Source: Azonexus sp. (lineage in GTDB: Bacteria > Pseudomonadota > Gammaproteobacteria > Burkholderiales > Rhodocyclaceae). From it: a stretch of 64,000 bases of DNA. The notes below the pieces were generated by a model that worked only from the letters and a program-made list of their open reading frames with translations, did not search any database and was not told the origin of the DNA. Shown here piece after piece: positions 1-8,622 of the stretch (within the stretch, counting starts at the first letter, position 1; each line of letters opens with the position of its first letter). The translations under genes were made by a program, and so were the position numbers. Location: the NCBI GenBank assembly GCA_017983755.1, contig JAGOAU010000002.1:1-64000 (forward strand). Direction: 5' to 3'.

Positions 1-148
1 TTTCATCGTACTTCTTGGCCGCGCCGCCGAACTTGGCCGACAGCACCGTCGTGATCGCCGCCGTCAGCGTCGTCTTGCCGTGGTCAACGTGTCCAATCGT
101 ACCGACGTTTACGTGCGGTTTCGTACGCTCGAATTTTTCCTTAGCCAT
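1..148 (-). CDS. tuf: elongation factor Tu, N-terminal part (runs off the window)
   Basis: The first 49 codons of EF-Tu are present; the rest lies left of the window. The protein delivers aminoacyl-tRNA to the ribosome. The start reads [20 protein letters not shown], followed by the P-loop GHVDHGKTT, which is diagnostic of EF-Tu. It follows tRNA-Tyr, -Gly and -Thr on the same strand, the classical tufB arrangement, so it is probably cotranscribed with them from the promoter at 521-549. Confidence 0.97.
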   Translation of the reverse strand, partial: MAKEKFERTKPHVNVGTIGHVDHGKTTLTAAITTVLSAKFGGAAKKYDE

Positions 149-202
149 TCCAGTTCCCCAATCATCAAATAAGCAAAAAATCCAGAATCAAAGCTAAATC
201 GG

Positions 203-277
<75 letters not shown>

Positions 278-306
278 CTACCTTAAAACTCCAGCCGTAC
301 CGCAAA

Positions 307-380
307 TGGAGCGGGTGAAGGGAATCGAACCCTCGTCTTAAGCTTGGAAGGCTTCAGCTCTACCATTGAGCTACACCCGC
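307..380 (-). tRNA. tRNA-Gly (anticodon TCC)
   Basis: The acceptor stem is GCGGGTG/CACCCGC, the anticodon loop CTTCCAA gives TCC, and the T-loop is TTCGATT with an encoded CCA. It is the middle tRNA of the Tyr-Gly-Thr-tuf operon. Confidence 0.95.
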
Positions 381-422
381 TTAACCCTTGCCCCGCAGCA
401 CTAGCCGCTACAGCATTCAATC

Positions 423-507
<85 letters not shown>

Positions 508-520
508 GGAAGAACGCAAG

Positions 521-549
521 ATTATCCCGGCAGGAACCAGGCGTGTCAA
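521..549 (-). promoter_or_regulatory. sigma-70 promoter of the tRNA-Tyr/Gly/Thr-tuf operon
   Basis: On the minus strand a perfect -35 TTGACA (544-549) and a -10 GATAAT (521-526) are separated by exactly 17 bases. Transcription would start about 7 bases before the tRNA-Tyr 5' end leader. The near-consensus boxes suit a heavily expressed stable-RNA and translation-factor operon. Confidence 0.85.
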
Positions 550-563
550 CACCTGTAAACGCA

Positions 564-590
564 AAAAAGCCGGACAAAGCCGGCTTTTTG
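564..590 (-). terminator. rho-independent terminator of the cytochrome c gene
   Basis: GCCGG (569-573) pairs with CCGGC (580-584), extended by flanking A and T runs, so on the minus strand the stem is followed by a T run. It lies 13 bases past the cytochrome stop codon. Confidence 0.8.
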
Positions 591-602
591 AATCGCGGCG
601 AA

Positions 603-908
603 TTACTTCTGGGCCAAAACCCAGGTTGCCAGCTTGGTCGCTTCTTCTGGCGTGACGTTGTTCGGGGGCATCGGAACCTCGCCCCAGACGCCCTTGCCGC
701 CGGCCTTGATCTTGGCTGCCAGCGTCGCGACGGCGGCCTTGTCACCCTTGTACTTGGCGGCCACGTCCTTGTAGGCCGGGCCAACCACTTTCTTGTCGAC
801 GGCATGACAGGCCATGCAGTTCTTGGCCTTGGCCAGCGCTTCGTCAGCCTGGGCCTGACCGGCCATCACAACACCTGCAGCCAGCATGGCAACATAAACA
901 GCTTTCAT
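603..908 (-). CDS. periplasmic class I cytochrome c (c551/c8 type)
   Basis: A small soluble electron carrier of 101 residues. It has a signal peptide with a likely cut after AQA (residue 21). The haem-binding motif CMACH is at 31-35 and the axial methionine is probably Met80 in VPMPPN. Mature size, about 80 residues, matches the cytochrome c551 family that donates electrons to terminal reductases or oxidases. The gene stands alone, with its own promoter and terminator, so the redox partner cannot be told from context. Confidence 0.9.
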   Translation of the reverse strand: MKAVYVAMLAAGVVMAGQAQADEALAKAKNCMACHAVDKKVVGPAYKDVAAKYKGDKAAVATLAAKIKAGGKGVWGEVPMPPNNVTPEEATKLATWVLAQK

Positions 909-954
909 TCTCTCGCTCCGTTCGTCGGGTTGGTAAGTGGTAAATCAGCTTGTG

Positions 955-983
955 ATGATAAGACCCTTTTTACCGCCTTGCAA
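955..983 (-). promoter_or_regulatory. predicted promoter of the cytochrome c gene
   Basis: On the minus strand a -35 TTGCAA (978-983) and a -10 TATCAT (955-960) are 17 bases apart, about 47 bases upstream of the cytochrome start codon. It is the only good pair of boxes I see in the ilvD-cytochrome gap. Confidence 0.5.
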
Positions 984-1072
984 ACCGCCAGAAACCGTCT
1001 GATTCGCTCGGCAGCAATTGTTTAACGCGGGACGAACGCCTGACGTTGACCGTTGCCACCGAAGATATCTCT

Positions 1073-2929
1073 TCACTTGCGGCGCTGGATCTGGCTGACA
1101 TCGCGCACCGCGCCCTTGTCGGCCGAGGTCGCCATCAGGGCGTAGGCCTGCAGGGCGGCCGAAACGAAACGTTCGCGCTGGACCGGCTGCCAGGCAGCAT
1201 CGCCCCTGGCTTCCATGGCGGCACGGCGGCGCGCTAGCTCATCATCGGTAACGGCTAGGTGGATGCGGCGATTGGGGATGTCGATCTCGATGGTATCGCC
1301 CTCCTCGACCAGGCCGATGGCGCCGCCATCGGCTGCTTCCGGCGAGGCGTGACCGATCGACAGGCCCGACGTGCCGCCGGAGAAGCGGCCGTCAGTGAGC
1401 AGCGCGCACTCCTTGCCGAGCCCCATCGATTTCAGGTACGAGGTCGGATAAAGCATTTCCTGCATTCCAGGCCCACCCTTGGGACCTTCGTAACGGATGA
1501 CGACGACGTCGCCGGCGACGATTTTGCCCCCCAGAATACCGTCGACCGCAGCATCCTGACTTTCGAAGACGCGGGCACGGCCGGTGAACTTCCAGATCGA
1601 CTCGTCGACGCCGGCAGTCTTGACGATGCAGCCGTCAAGAGCGATGTTGCCGTGTAGCACCGCCAGGCCGCCCTCCTGCGAATAGGCGTCGGTCCGCGTG
1701 CGGATGCAGCCGCGACTGCGGTCGAGATCGAGCTGGCTGTAGCGCCGGTTCTGCGAGAAGGCAACCTGGGTCGGCACGCCACCCGGTCCGGCGCGGAAAA
1801 ATTCATGGACCGCAGCCTCCTGCGTACGCACCACATCCCAGCGATCGATGGCGTCGCCGAGGGTCTTTTCATGCACGGTTGGAACATTGCGGTGCAGCAA
1901 GCCGGCACGGTCGAGTTCGCCGAGAATGCCCATGATGCCGCCGGCGCGATGGACGTCCTCGATGTGGTACTTGTCGGTCATCGGCGCCACCTTGCACAGG
2001 CAGGGCACCTGACGCGAAATGCGGTCGATGTCGGCCATCGTGAAATCGACACCGGCTTCCTGCGCCGTCGCCAGGATGTGCAGCACCGTGTTGGTCGAAC
2101 CGCCCATCGCCACGTCAAGGGTCATGGCGTTCTCGAAAGCCTCGAAGGTGGCAATCGAACGCGGCAGGACAGAAGCGTCATCCTGCTCGTAGTAGCGGCG
2201 GCACAGGTCGACTGCCAGACGACCGGCTCGCAGGAACAGTTCCTTGCGGTCGGCATGCGTCGCGACGACGGTGCCGTTGCCGGGCAGCGAGAGGCCGAGC
2301 GCCTCGGTCAGGCAGTTCATCGAGTTGGCGGTGAACATGCCCGAACACGAACCGCAGGTCGGACAGGCCGAACGCTCGATCTCCGCCAGGTCGGCCTCGG
2401 AAACGGAACTGTCGGCCGCCTTGACCATGGCGTCGACGAGGTCGAGATGAATGACCTCACCCTTAAGCTTGACCTTGCCGGCTTCCATCGGGCCGCCGGA
2501 AACGAAGATGACTGGGATGTTGAGGCGCATGGCGGCCATCAGCATGCCCGGGGTGATCTTGTCGCAGTTGGAAATGCAGACCATGGCGTCGGCACAGTGG
2601 CCATTGACCATGTACTCGACGGAATCGGCAATCAGGTCGCGCGAGGGCAGCGAGTAGAGCATGCCGCCGTGGCCCATGGCGATGCCGTCGTCGATGGCGA
2701 TGGTGTTGAATTCCTTGGCGATGCCGCCGGCCGCCTCGATCTCGCGGGCGACCAGTTGCCCCATGTCCTTGAGGTGCACATGACCCGGCACGAACTGGGT
2801 GAAGGAATTGACGACAGCGATGATCGGCTTGCCGAAATCGCTGTCCTTCATGCCTGTGGCGCGCCACAGGGCGCGCGCGCCAGCCATGTTGCGGCCGTGG
2901 GTGGAGGTGCGGGAGCGGTAATCAGGCAT
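1073..2929 (-). CDS. ilvD: dihydroxy-acid dehydratase
   Basis: IlvD removes water from 2,3-dihydroxy-3-methylbutanoate and -pentanoate, the third shared step of valine and isoleucine synthesis, using an iron-sulfur cluster. The 618-residue length matches the enterobacterial enzyme. The cluster cysteine motif NCDKITPGM (Cys122) and [11 protein letters not shown] (Cys192, Cys195) are intact, as is the C-terminal [13 protein letters not shown] block. It is divergent from lgt with a 76-base gap and is not clustered with other ilv genes here. Confidence 0.97.
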   Translation of the reverse strand: MPDYRSRTSTHGRNMAGARALWRATGMKDSDFGKPIIAVVNSFTQFVPGHVHLKDMGQLVAREIEAAGGIAKEFNTIAIDDGIAMGHGGMLYSLPSRDLIADSVEYMVNGHCADAMVCISNCDKITPGMLMAAMRLNIPVIFVSGGPMEAGKVKLKGEVIHLDLVDAMVKAADSSVSEADLAEIERSACPTCGSCSGMFTANSMNCLTEALGLSLPGNGTVVATHADRKELFLRAGRLAVDLCRRYYEQDDASVLPRSIATFEAFENAMTLDVAMGGSTNTVLHILATAQEAGVDFTMADIDRISRQVPCLCKVAPMTDKYHIEDVHRAGGIMGILGELDRAGLLHRNVPTVHEKTLGDAIDRWDVVRTQEAAVHEFFRAGPGGVPTQVAFSQNRRYSQLDLDRSRGCIRTRTDAYSQEGGLAVLHGNIALDGCIVKTAGVDESIWKFTGRARVFESQDAAVDGILGGKIVAGDVVVIRYEGPKGGPGMQEMLYPTSYLKSMGLGKECALLTDGRFSGGTSGLSIGHASPEAADGGAIGLVEEGDTIEIDIPNRRIHLAVTDDELARRRAAMEARGDAAWQPVQRERFVSAALQAYALMATSADKGAVRDVSQIQRRK

Positions 2930-2948
2930 GGAAATCTCCGTCGAAAAC

Positions 2949-2975
2949 TTTGCGCACAGCGGCGCGAACTATAAT
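2949..2975 (+). promoter_or_regulatory. possible promoter for lgt
   Basis: A perfect -10 TATAAT (2970-2975) lies 30 bases upstream of the lgt start. The best -35 is TTTGCG (2949-2954) at a short 15-base spacing, so the call rests mainly on the -10 box. Confidence 0.4.
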
Positions 2976-3005
2976 TGGCGAATTCTAGCCGACTCTCCGC
3001 CTTCG

Positions 3006-3797
3006 ATGCTTCTGCACCCCCAGTTCGACCCTGTCGCGTTTTCGCTTGGCCCATTGTCGGTGCGCTGGTACGGTTTGATGTACCTGGTCGCTTTCGTTCA
3101 ATTTATCTTGCTCGGGCGCTACCGGATTCGCACGCGCCCCGGCCTGCTCAGCGTCGAACAACTGGACGATTTGCTGTTCTACGGCATGCTCGGCGTGATC
3201 CTCGGCGGCCGGCTGGGGCAGGTGCTGTTCTACGAGCCTGCCTACTACCTGGCCCATCCGCTGGAAATCCTTGCGGTGTGGAAGGGCGGCATGTCGTTTC
3301 ACGGCGGCTTTCTCGGCGTTCTTGTTGCCATGGGCTTGTGGTCGCGCAAGCACCGCGTCGCCTGGTTCGACATCACCGACTTCATCGCCCCGCTGGTGCC
3401 GCTCGGGCTGGCTGCCGGGCGCATCGGCAATTTCATCAACGGCGAACTGTGGGGCCGGGTCGCCGACGCCAGCCTGCCGTGGGCGATGATTTTCCCGCAG
3501 GCCGGCGACATGCAGCCGCGCCATCCGTCGCAGCTTTACCACGTCGCGCTGGAAGGCTTGGCGCTGTTCGCAGTTTTGTGGCTTTTCAGCAGTCGACCGC
3601 GACCGCGTGCTGCGTTATCCGGCGTTTTCCTGATCGGCTACGGCACCTTCCGCTTCATCACCGAGTTCTTCCGCGAACCGGACCACGGCATTTTCGGCCA
3701 GTCGTACACGATCAGCATGGGGCAATGGCTGTCGCTGCCGATGATCCTGATCGGCATCGCCATGCTGGTGATGGCATACCGCAGGAAATCTCTATAA
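3006..3797 (+). CDS. lgt: prolipoprotein diacylglyceryl transferase
   Basis: Lgt is an inner-membrane enzyme that moves diacylglycerol from phosphatidylglycerol to the lipobox cysteine of prolipoproteins, the first lipoprotein-modifying step. The 263-residue protein begins [20 protein letters not shown]. It has several membrane spans and the family signature [14 protein letters not shown], whose residues contact the phospholipid. I chose the ATG at 3006 because an in-frame upstream start at 2928 would overlap ilvD and swallow the TATAAT promoter. Many predicted lipoproteins in this window would be its substrates. Confidence 0.95.
   Translation: MLLHPQFDPVAFSLGPLSVRWYGLMYLVAFVQFILLGRYRIRTRPGLLSVEQLDDLLFYGMLGVILGGRLGQVLFYEPAYYLAHPLEILAVWKGGMSFHGGFLGVLVAMGLWSRKHRVAWFDITDFIAPLVPLGLAAGRIGNFINGELWGRVADASLPWAMIFPQAGDMQPRHPSQLYHVALEGLALFAVLWLFSSRPRPRAALSGVFLIGYGTFRFITEFFREPDHGIFGQSYTISMGQWLSLPMILIGIAMLVMAYRRKSL
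3572..3600 (-). repeat. GCGGTCGAC-type repeat copy inside lgt
   Basis: The core is at 3592-3600 on the minus strand. A/T runs lie at +6 to +9 and +15 to +18 downstream of the core. It falls inside the lgt coding sequence near the 3' third. Confidence 0.55.
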
Positions 3798-3837
3798 TTA
3801 TAGATTACGTTATCCACCACACGACAGGAATCCCCTC

Positions 3838-4314
3838 ATGACACGTCCGTTCAAGGTTCTCGGCATCCAGCAAATCGCCATCGGCGGCCCGTCCAAGGAC
3901 AAGCTGCGCACGCTGTGGGTCGACATGTTCGGCCTCGAAGTCACCAGCACCTTCGTTTCCGAGCGCGAGAACGTCGACGAGGACATCTGCGCCATGGGTA
4001 GCGGACCGTTCAAGGTCGAGGTCGACCTGATGCAGCCGCTCGACCCCGAAAAAAAGCCGGCCGTGCACACGACGCCGCTCAACCACGTCGGGCTGTGGAT
4101 CGACGACCTGCCGAAGGCCGTCGAATGGCTGAGCGCCAACGGCGTGCGCTTCGCACCGGGTGGCATCCGCAAGGGCGCCGCCGGATTCGACATCACCTTC
4201 CTGCACCCCAAGGGCAACGAGGAGTTCCCGATCGGCGGCGAAGGCGTGCTGATCGAACTGGTTCAGGCGCCACCGGAAGTCGTTTCGGCCTTCGCCAGGC
4301 TGGCGGCCGGCTGA
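3838..4314 (+). CDS. VOC-superfamily protein (glyoxalase/epimerase type)
   Basis: A 158-residue vicinal-oxygen-chelate protein, the fold of glyoxalase I and methylmalonyl-CoA epimerase. Two beta-alpha-beta-beta-beta modules are visible. Likely metal ligands are Gln in GIQQIAI, His in LNHVGLW and Glu in VLIELVQ near the C-terminus. The Gln replaces the usual first His. It starts 40 bases after lgt, with an AGGA ribosome site. Substrate is unknown. Epimerase is possible because a B12-dependent acyl-CoA mutase (icmF) lies in the same window, but they are not adjacent. Confidence 0.8.
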   Translation: MTRPFKVLGIQQIAIGGPSKDKLRTLWVDMFGLEVTSTFVSERENVDEDICAMGSGPFKVEVDLMQPLDPEKKPAVHTTPLNHVGLWIDDLPKAVEWLSANGVRFAPGGIRKGAAGFDITFLHPKGNEEFPIGGEGVLIELVQAPPEVVSAFARLAAG

Positions 4315-4338
4315 TTGGCAGCGCGGGCGGCGCCGGTT

Positions 4339-4367
4339 GCGGTCGACGCCCGAAAAATGCCGAATTT
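4339..4367 (+). repeat. GCGGTCGAC-type repeat copy, intergenic
   Basis: The core at 4339-4347 is followed by A/T runs at +6 to +11 and +16 to +20. It sits between the converging VOC and GAF genes, 25 bases after the VOC stop codon. Confidence 0.7.
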
Positions 4368-4398
4368 CAGGCGTGGCGCCAAGGCGCCCGCCTGTCAC

Positions 4399-5067
4399 TC
4401 ATGCCGTCCGGGCAGCGCCGGAAAATGCCAGGTTCTCGCGGCTGGAGATGTCACCGGCGACGCCAAACAACGTCCGCAAGCGCAGGGTGGCGGATTTTGC
4501 CTGCAGGCGCGCCTCCGCGGCTTCATGCTCGACCAGGGCCAGGGTCACGAGATTGGCGATCGCCTGGGCGAACAGGCAGTGCGCGGGACTCCAGGGTTCG
4601 CGCGTGCCGACCTGTTCGAGCGAGAGCACGCCCTGGAATTCGCCGCGAATGTGAATCGGCGTGTCGAGAACTGCCGAAATGCGGTGGCGCGCCAGGTAGC
4701 CGGTAGCGAATTCGGCGGTGGCAGGATGCCGGCTGGCATCGTCGGCGACGATGCAGGACTCGCTGCGCAGTGCGTTGAAATAGGCGGGATAGTGGGCGGC
4801 CTGCAGGCTGTCGTTGCTACCGTGGCAGGCCGGCGAAAGTTCGTACAGGTCGAGGCAATTCAACTCGCGTTGATCTCCGGCAAGCGCCCAGATGCTGACG
4901 CGCTCCACCCCGGACATGCGCGCCGCCGACTCGGTCAGGATGCTCAGCGCCATTTCCAGCGACGCCTCCCTGAAGTAGCCGCCGCGCGACAGGCGGGCAA
5001 CGCCCTCCTGCAATTCTGCCGGTGACGCCAGGCTGGGCCGGTTAGGGTCTGTGAGTGTCGTTTCCAT
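4399..5067 (-). CDS. GAF-domain protein
   Basis: A 222-residue cytoplasmic protein that is essentially one GAF sensory domain (about residues 25-185), with motifs typical of the fold such as SIWAL, AVLDTPIHIRGEFQGVLSLE and FAQAIANLVTLAL. There is no output domain, unlike most GAF sensors. It could bind a small ligand and act on a partner protein. No neighbour identifies the pathway. The last residues run up to the intergenic repeat at 4339. Confidence 0.8.
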   Translation of the reverse strand: METTLTDPNRPSLASPAELQEGVARLSRGGYFREASLEMALSILTESAARMSGVERVSIWALAGDQRELNCLDLYELSPACHGSNDSLQAAHYPAYFNALRSESCIVADDASRHPATAEFATGYLARHRISAVLDTPIHIRGEFQGVLSLEQVGTREPWSPAHCLFAQAIANLVTLALVEHEAAEARLQAKSATLRLRTLFGVAGDISSRENLAFSGAARTA

Positions 5068-5179
5068 CGGTTACGCTGACAAACGGTGCAAGCCACCTCC
5101 ATGCAATGTCAGCGATTCTAGGCGCGAACCCGCGAATCGACCGTGAAATGCGCCACGCCGGCGGCGAACCGGCGCCGAA

Positions 5180-5515
5180 TCAGCCAGGGCCGGGCATGGT
5201 CTTGAAGACGAAGGCGACCTTTTCGACGTCGGTGATCCAGACCAGACCATCGCCGTAATGTCCGGTACTGGCTATTTCGGTGACACGCTGAAAAATCGCC
5301 TCGGCGACCTCGTCGGGCGCAATGATCTCGACCCGCACCTTGGGCGAATAATCGGTCAGCTCATCCTTGATCTTCTGCCGCACGACGTGGCGCGACGGTG
5401 CGCTGCAGCCCTCGACCTTGCACACCGTCATGCCGGGAAAACCGGGCAAGGCCACCAGCGCATCGCGCAGAGCCGACAGCTTGTTGGGACGAATAATCGC
5501 CTTGATTTCTTTCAT
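5180..5515 (-). CDS. PII-like signalling protein linked to metal efflux
   Basis: A 111-residue member of the PII superfamily. The N-terminal MKEIKAIIRPNKL and C-terminal GHYGDGLVWITDVEKV segments match PII, including the nucleotide-site region. The T-loop is atypical: it reads KVEGCSAPSRHVVRQKIKDE and lacks the uridylylated tyrosine of GlnB. The stop-to-start overlap with the upstream RND pump gene places it last in the efflux operon. PII-like proteins beside heavy-metal RND pumps were described as the PII-NG group (from memory). Its role, perhaps sensing nucleotide or metal state, is inferred. Confidence 0.85.
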   Translation of the reverse strand: MKEIKAIIRPNKLSALRDALVALPGFPGMTVCKVEGCSAPSRHVVRQKIKDELTDYSPKVRVEIIAPDEVAEAIFQRVTEIASTGHYGDGLVWITDVEKVAFVFKTMPGPG

Positions 5516-8500
5516 GCCTCGACTTCCTCCTCGTCAAACCAGCGATAGATGGTGGGCAAGACCAACAGCGTCAGCAAGGTACAGGTGATGAGACCACCGA
5601 TGACGACGATCGCCAGCGGCCGCTGCACCTCGGAACCCGGCCCGCTCGAGAACAGGAAGGGAATCAGACCGAGCATGGCCACCGTCGCCGTCATCATCAC
5701 CGGCCGGAAGCGCAGCGTCGCGCCTTCGACCACCGCGTCACGCACGCTGCGTCCATCCTCGCGCAAGCCGCGGATATACGACACCAGCACGACACCGTTG
5801 AGCACGGCAATGCCCCACAGCGCGATGAAACCCACGGAGGCCGGCACCGACAGGTATTCGCGCGTCACGAACAGGCCGATGATGCCGCCGATCGAGGCGA
5901 AGGGCAGTACGGTGATGATCAGCGTCGCGAAGCGCAGCGAATTGAACAGCAGGAACAGCAGGAAGAAGATCGCCGCGATGGTGATCGGGATGATTACCGT
6001 CAGGTGGCCGAGCGCCCGCTCCATGTTCTGGAACTGGCCGCCCCATTCGAGGTAGTAACCTTCCGGCAGCTTGATCTGCTGCTCGACTTTCTGCTGCAGT
6101 TCGGCGACAAAACCACCAAGGTCGCGGTCCTTGACGTTGACGCCGACGACGATGCGGCGCTTGCCAAGTTCGCGCGAAATCTGCGCCGGCCCGTCCATGA
6201 CGCGGATATTCGCGACGTCGGTCAGGCGCACCTGTGCCCCGTTCGGCGAGGTGATCAGGACATTCGAGATGGCCTCGACATTGTTGCGGAAACGCTCGGG
6301 GAGCCGGACGACGCCGGGGAAGCGCCGCTCGCCCTCGAATATCTCGGTCGCCACCTTGCCGCCGATGGCCGTTTCCAGCACATCGTTCACATCGGAGACA
6401 TTGAGCCCGAGGCGAGCGATCGCCTGGCGGTCGATTTCGACCGACAGATACTGCTGACCGCTGATCCGCTCGATACGCAGATCCTGTGCACCCTGCAGGC
6501 TCTGCGCGACCTTGCCGATCTGGCCGGCAATCTTGCGCAACTGGTCGAGATCGTCGCCGAAGACCTTGACGGCGATGTCCGAACGCACGCCGGTCACCAT
6601 TTCGTCGACGCGGTCGGAAATCGGCTGCGCCATGACGATCTGCACACCGGGCAGCGCCCTCAGCTTTTCGCGCATCGCATCCTGGATGTCGTCCTGCGTC
6701 CAGCCGCTTGGCCACTCGCTGCGCGGCTTGAGGCTGACGATGGGGGTCGATTCGTTCGGCCCCTGCGGGTCGGCCGGCGACTCGCCGCGGCCGACGCCGG
6801 AAACGGCCGATTTCACCCCCGGCACCTGCATGACCAGGCGCATCGCCTCCATTTCCATCTTGATCGACTCATCGAGCGAGATGTTCGGCACCCGGTTGAT
6901 GCCGGGCACCACGGAGCCTTCCTTCATTTCCGGAATGAAGGCGGTGCCGAGAAAGGGCAGCATGCCGACCGTCAGCACGAAGGCGCCGACCGCCGCCGCC
7001 ACCGTCTTCTTCTCGTTGGCGAGCGCCCAGTGCAGCATCTTCAGGTAGCGTTGCTTCATCGCTGCGATGATCTTCGTATCGTGATCGCCGTCATGCGCCG
7101 GCGGCTTCAGCAGGTAGGTCGACATCACCGGCGTCAGCGTCATCGACAGGATCAGCGAGATGCCGAGCGCGATGGCGATGGTGTAGGCGAGCGGCGCGAA
7201 CATCTTGCCTTCCATGCCCTGCAGGGTCATCAGCGGCAGGAAGACGAGGATGATGATGCCGACGCCGAAGATCACCGGCGTCGCCACCTCGACCACCGCG
7301 TGCAGGATCACCCGCAACGGGCTTTCGCCCTTGTTCGCATGCCGTCCCAGTTGCAGGTAGGCATTCTCGACGACGACCACCGAGCCGTCGACCATCAGGC
7401 CGATGGCGATCGCCAACCCGCCAAGCGACATCAGGTTGGCCGAGATGCCGAACTTGTTCATCGCCATGAAGGTGAGCAAGGGCGTCAGCACCAGTGTCGC
7501 CACGACGATCAGCGACGAACGCACGTCGCCGAGAAAGAGGAAGAGCACGACGACGACCAGGACGACGCCTTCGAGCAGCACCTTGGTCACGGTCCACAGC
7601 GCTGCATCGACCAGTTCCGAGCGGTCGTAATATGGCACGATCCTGAGGCCGTCCGGCAACATGCCCTTGGCGTTGATCTCGTCGACCCGCGTCTTGATGC
7701 GGCCGACGACTTCCTTGGCATTGCCGCCGGCGATCATCATCACCACGCCGCCGACCGCCTCGGTGACGCCGTTCTTGACCACCGCGCCCTGGCGCACGTC
7801 GTGGCCGATCTGTACTTCCGCCACGTCGCGCACATAGACAGGCACGCCGTCTTTCTCGCGCAGCACGATGGCGCGCAGATCGTCGAGATCCTTGACCAGG
7901 CCGACGCCGCGGATCAGGTACTGCTCGGCGTATTGCGGCAGCACGCCGCCACCGGCGTTGGCATTGTTGCGCCCCACGGCCTGATAGACGTCGGCGATGG
8001 AAAGCCCGAAATGGCGCAGCTTGTCGGGATTGACCAGCACCTGGTACTGCTTCGCGAAACCGCCCTGCGAGTTGATTTCGGCGACGCCGGGAATCGAGCG
8101 CAACAGCGGCCGCACCACCCAGTCCTGGGCGATCCGGCGTTGCATCAGTTCGTCCTGGGTCAGCGTCCGGTCGCCGTCGTCGGGACGCTCCAGCGTGTAT
8201 TGATAGACTTCACCGAGGCCGGTGGACACCGGCCCGAGCACCGGCGTGATGCCCTGCGGCAGGCGCGAACCGACTTCGAGCAGGCGCTCCATGACCAGCT
8301 GGCGGGCGAAATAGACGTCGGTCTTGTCGTTGAACACCAAGGTGATCAGCGACAGCCCCGGTTTGTTCAGCGAGCGCATCTCCTCCAGCCCGGGCAGGCC
8401 GGTCATCGCCACTTCCAGCGGCACAGTGGCAAAGCGCTCGACCTCCTCCGGTGACCGGCCGGGCGCTTCGGTGGCGATCTGGACCTGGATGTTCGTGACA

Positions 8501-8622
8501 TCGGGGAAAGCGTCGACCGACAGCTTGCGCGCCGCATCCAGCCCGAAGAAGAAGAGGACGGCGGCAATGACCGCGACGACGAGGCGCTGCTTGAGCGCCC
8601 CACGGACGAGAGACTCGATCAC
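5512..8622 (-). CDS. heavy-metal efflux RND pump (CusA/CzcA family)
   Basis: An inner-membrane proton-driven pump of 1036 residues that would export metal cations through a trimeric tripartite channel. An N-terminal span (residues 14-30), two large periplasmic loops and two blocks of membrane helices follow RND layout. The TM4 signature reads AIGLMVDGSVVVVEN. This lacks the DFG of CzcA-type zinc/cobalt/cadmium pumps and also differs from the alanine-rich CusA motif, so specificity is uncertain. Start and stop overlap the MFP and PII-like genes by 4 bases each, indicating translational coupling. Confidence 0.93.
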   Translation of the reverse strand: MIESLVRGALKQRLVVAVIAAVLFFFGLDAARKLSVDAFPDVTNIQVQIATEAPGRSPEEVERFATVPLEVAMTGLPGLEEMRSLNKPGLSLITLVFNDKTDVYFARQLVMERLLEVGSRLPQGITPVLGPVSTGLGEVYQYTLERPDDGDRTLTQDELMQRRIAQDWVVRPLLRSIPGVAEINSQGGFAKQYQVLVNPDKLRHFGLSIADVYQAVGRNNANAGGGVLPQYAEQYLIRGVGLVKDLDDLRAIVLREKDGVPVYVRDVAEVQIGHDVRQGAVVKNGVTEAVGGVVMMIAGGNAKEVVGRIKTRVDEINAKGMLPDGLRIVPYYDRSELVDAALWTVTKVLLEGVVLVVVVLFLFLGDVRSSLIVVATLVLTPLLTFMAMNKFGISANLMSLGGLAIAIGLMVDGSVVVVENAYLQLGRHANKGESPLRVILHAVVEVATPVIFGVGIIILVFLPLMTLQGMEGKMFAPLAYTIAIALGISLILSMTLTPVMSTYLLKPPAHDGDHDTKIIAAMKQRYLKMLHWALANEKKTVAAAVGAFVLTVGMLPFLGTAFIPEMKEGSVVPGINRVPNISLDESIKMEMEAMRLVMQVPGVKSAVSGVGRGESPADPQGPNESTPIVSLKPRSEWPSGWTQDDIQDAMREKLRALPGVQIVMAQPISDRVDEMVTGVRSDIAVKVFGDDLDQLRKIAGQIGKVAQSLQGAQDLRIERISGQQYLSVEIDRQAIARLGLNVSDVNDVLETAIGGKVATEIFEGERRFPGVVRLPERFRNNVEAISNVLITSPNGAQVRLTDVANIRVMDGPAQISRELGKRRIVVGVNVKDRDLGGFVAELQQKVEQQIKLPEGYYLEWGGQFQNMERALGHLTVIIPITIAAIFFLLFLLFNSLRFATLIITVLPFASIGGIIGLFVTREYLSVPASVGFIALWGIAVLNGVVLVSYIRGLREDGRSVRDAVVEGATLRFRPVMMTATVAMLGLIPFLFSSGPGSEVQRPLAIVVIGGLITCTLLTLLVLPTIYRWFDEEEVEA

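Noticed and set aside
1541-1549. Repeat core in ilvD as evidence of insertion
   Set aside because: The encoded residues ([10 protein letters not shown]) match the normal IlvD sequence, so this copy may exist by protein constraint.
1805-2974. 389-codon open frame antisense to ilvD
   Set aside because: The opposite strand encodes full-length IlvD with all catalytic motifs. The antisense product is histidine/glycine-rich and unlike any family; such frames are normal in GC-rich genes.
6004-8454. 816-codon open frame antisense to the RND pump
   Set aside because: It mirrors the pump gene, is rich in His, Arg and Asp from reverse-complement codons, and has no domains or ribosome site.
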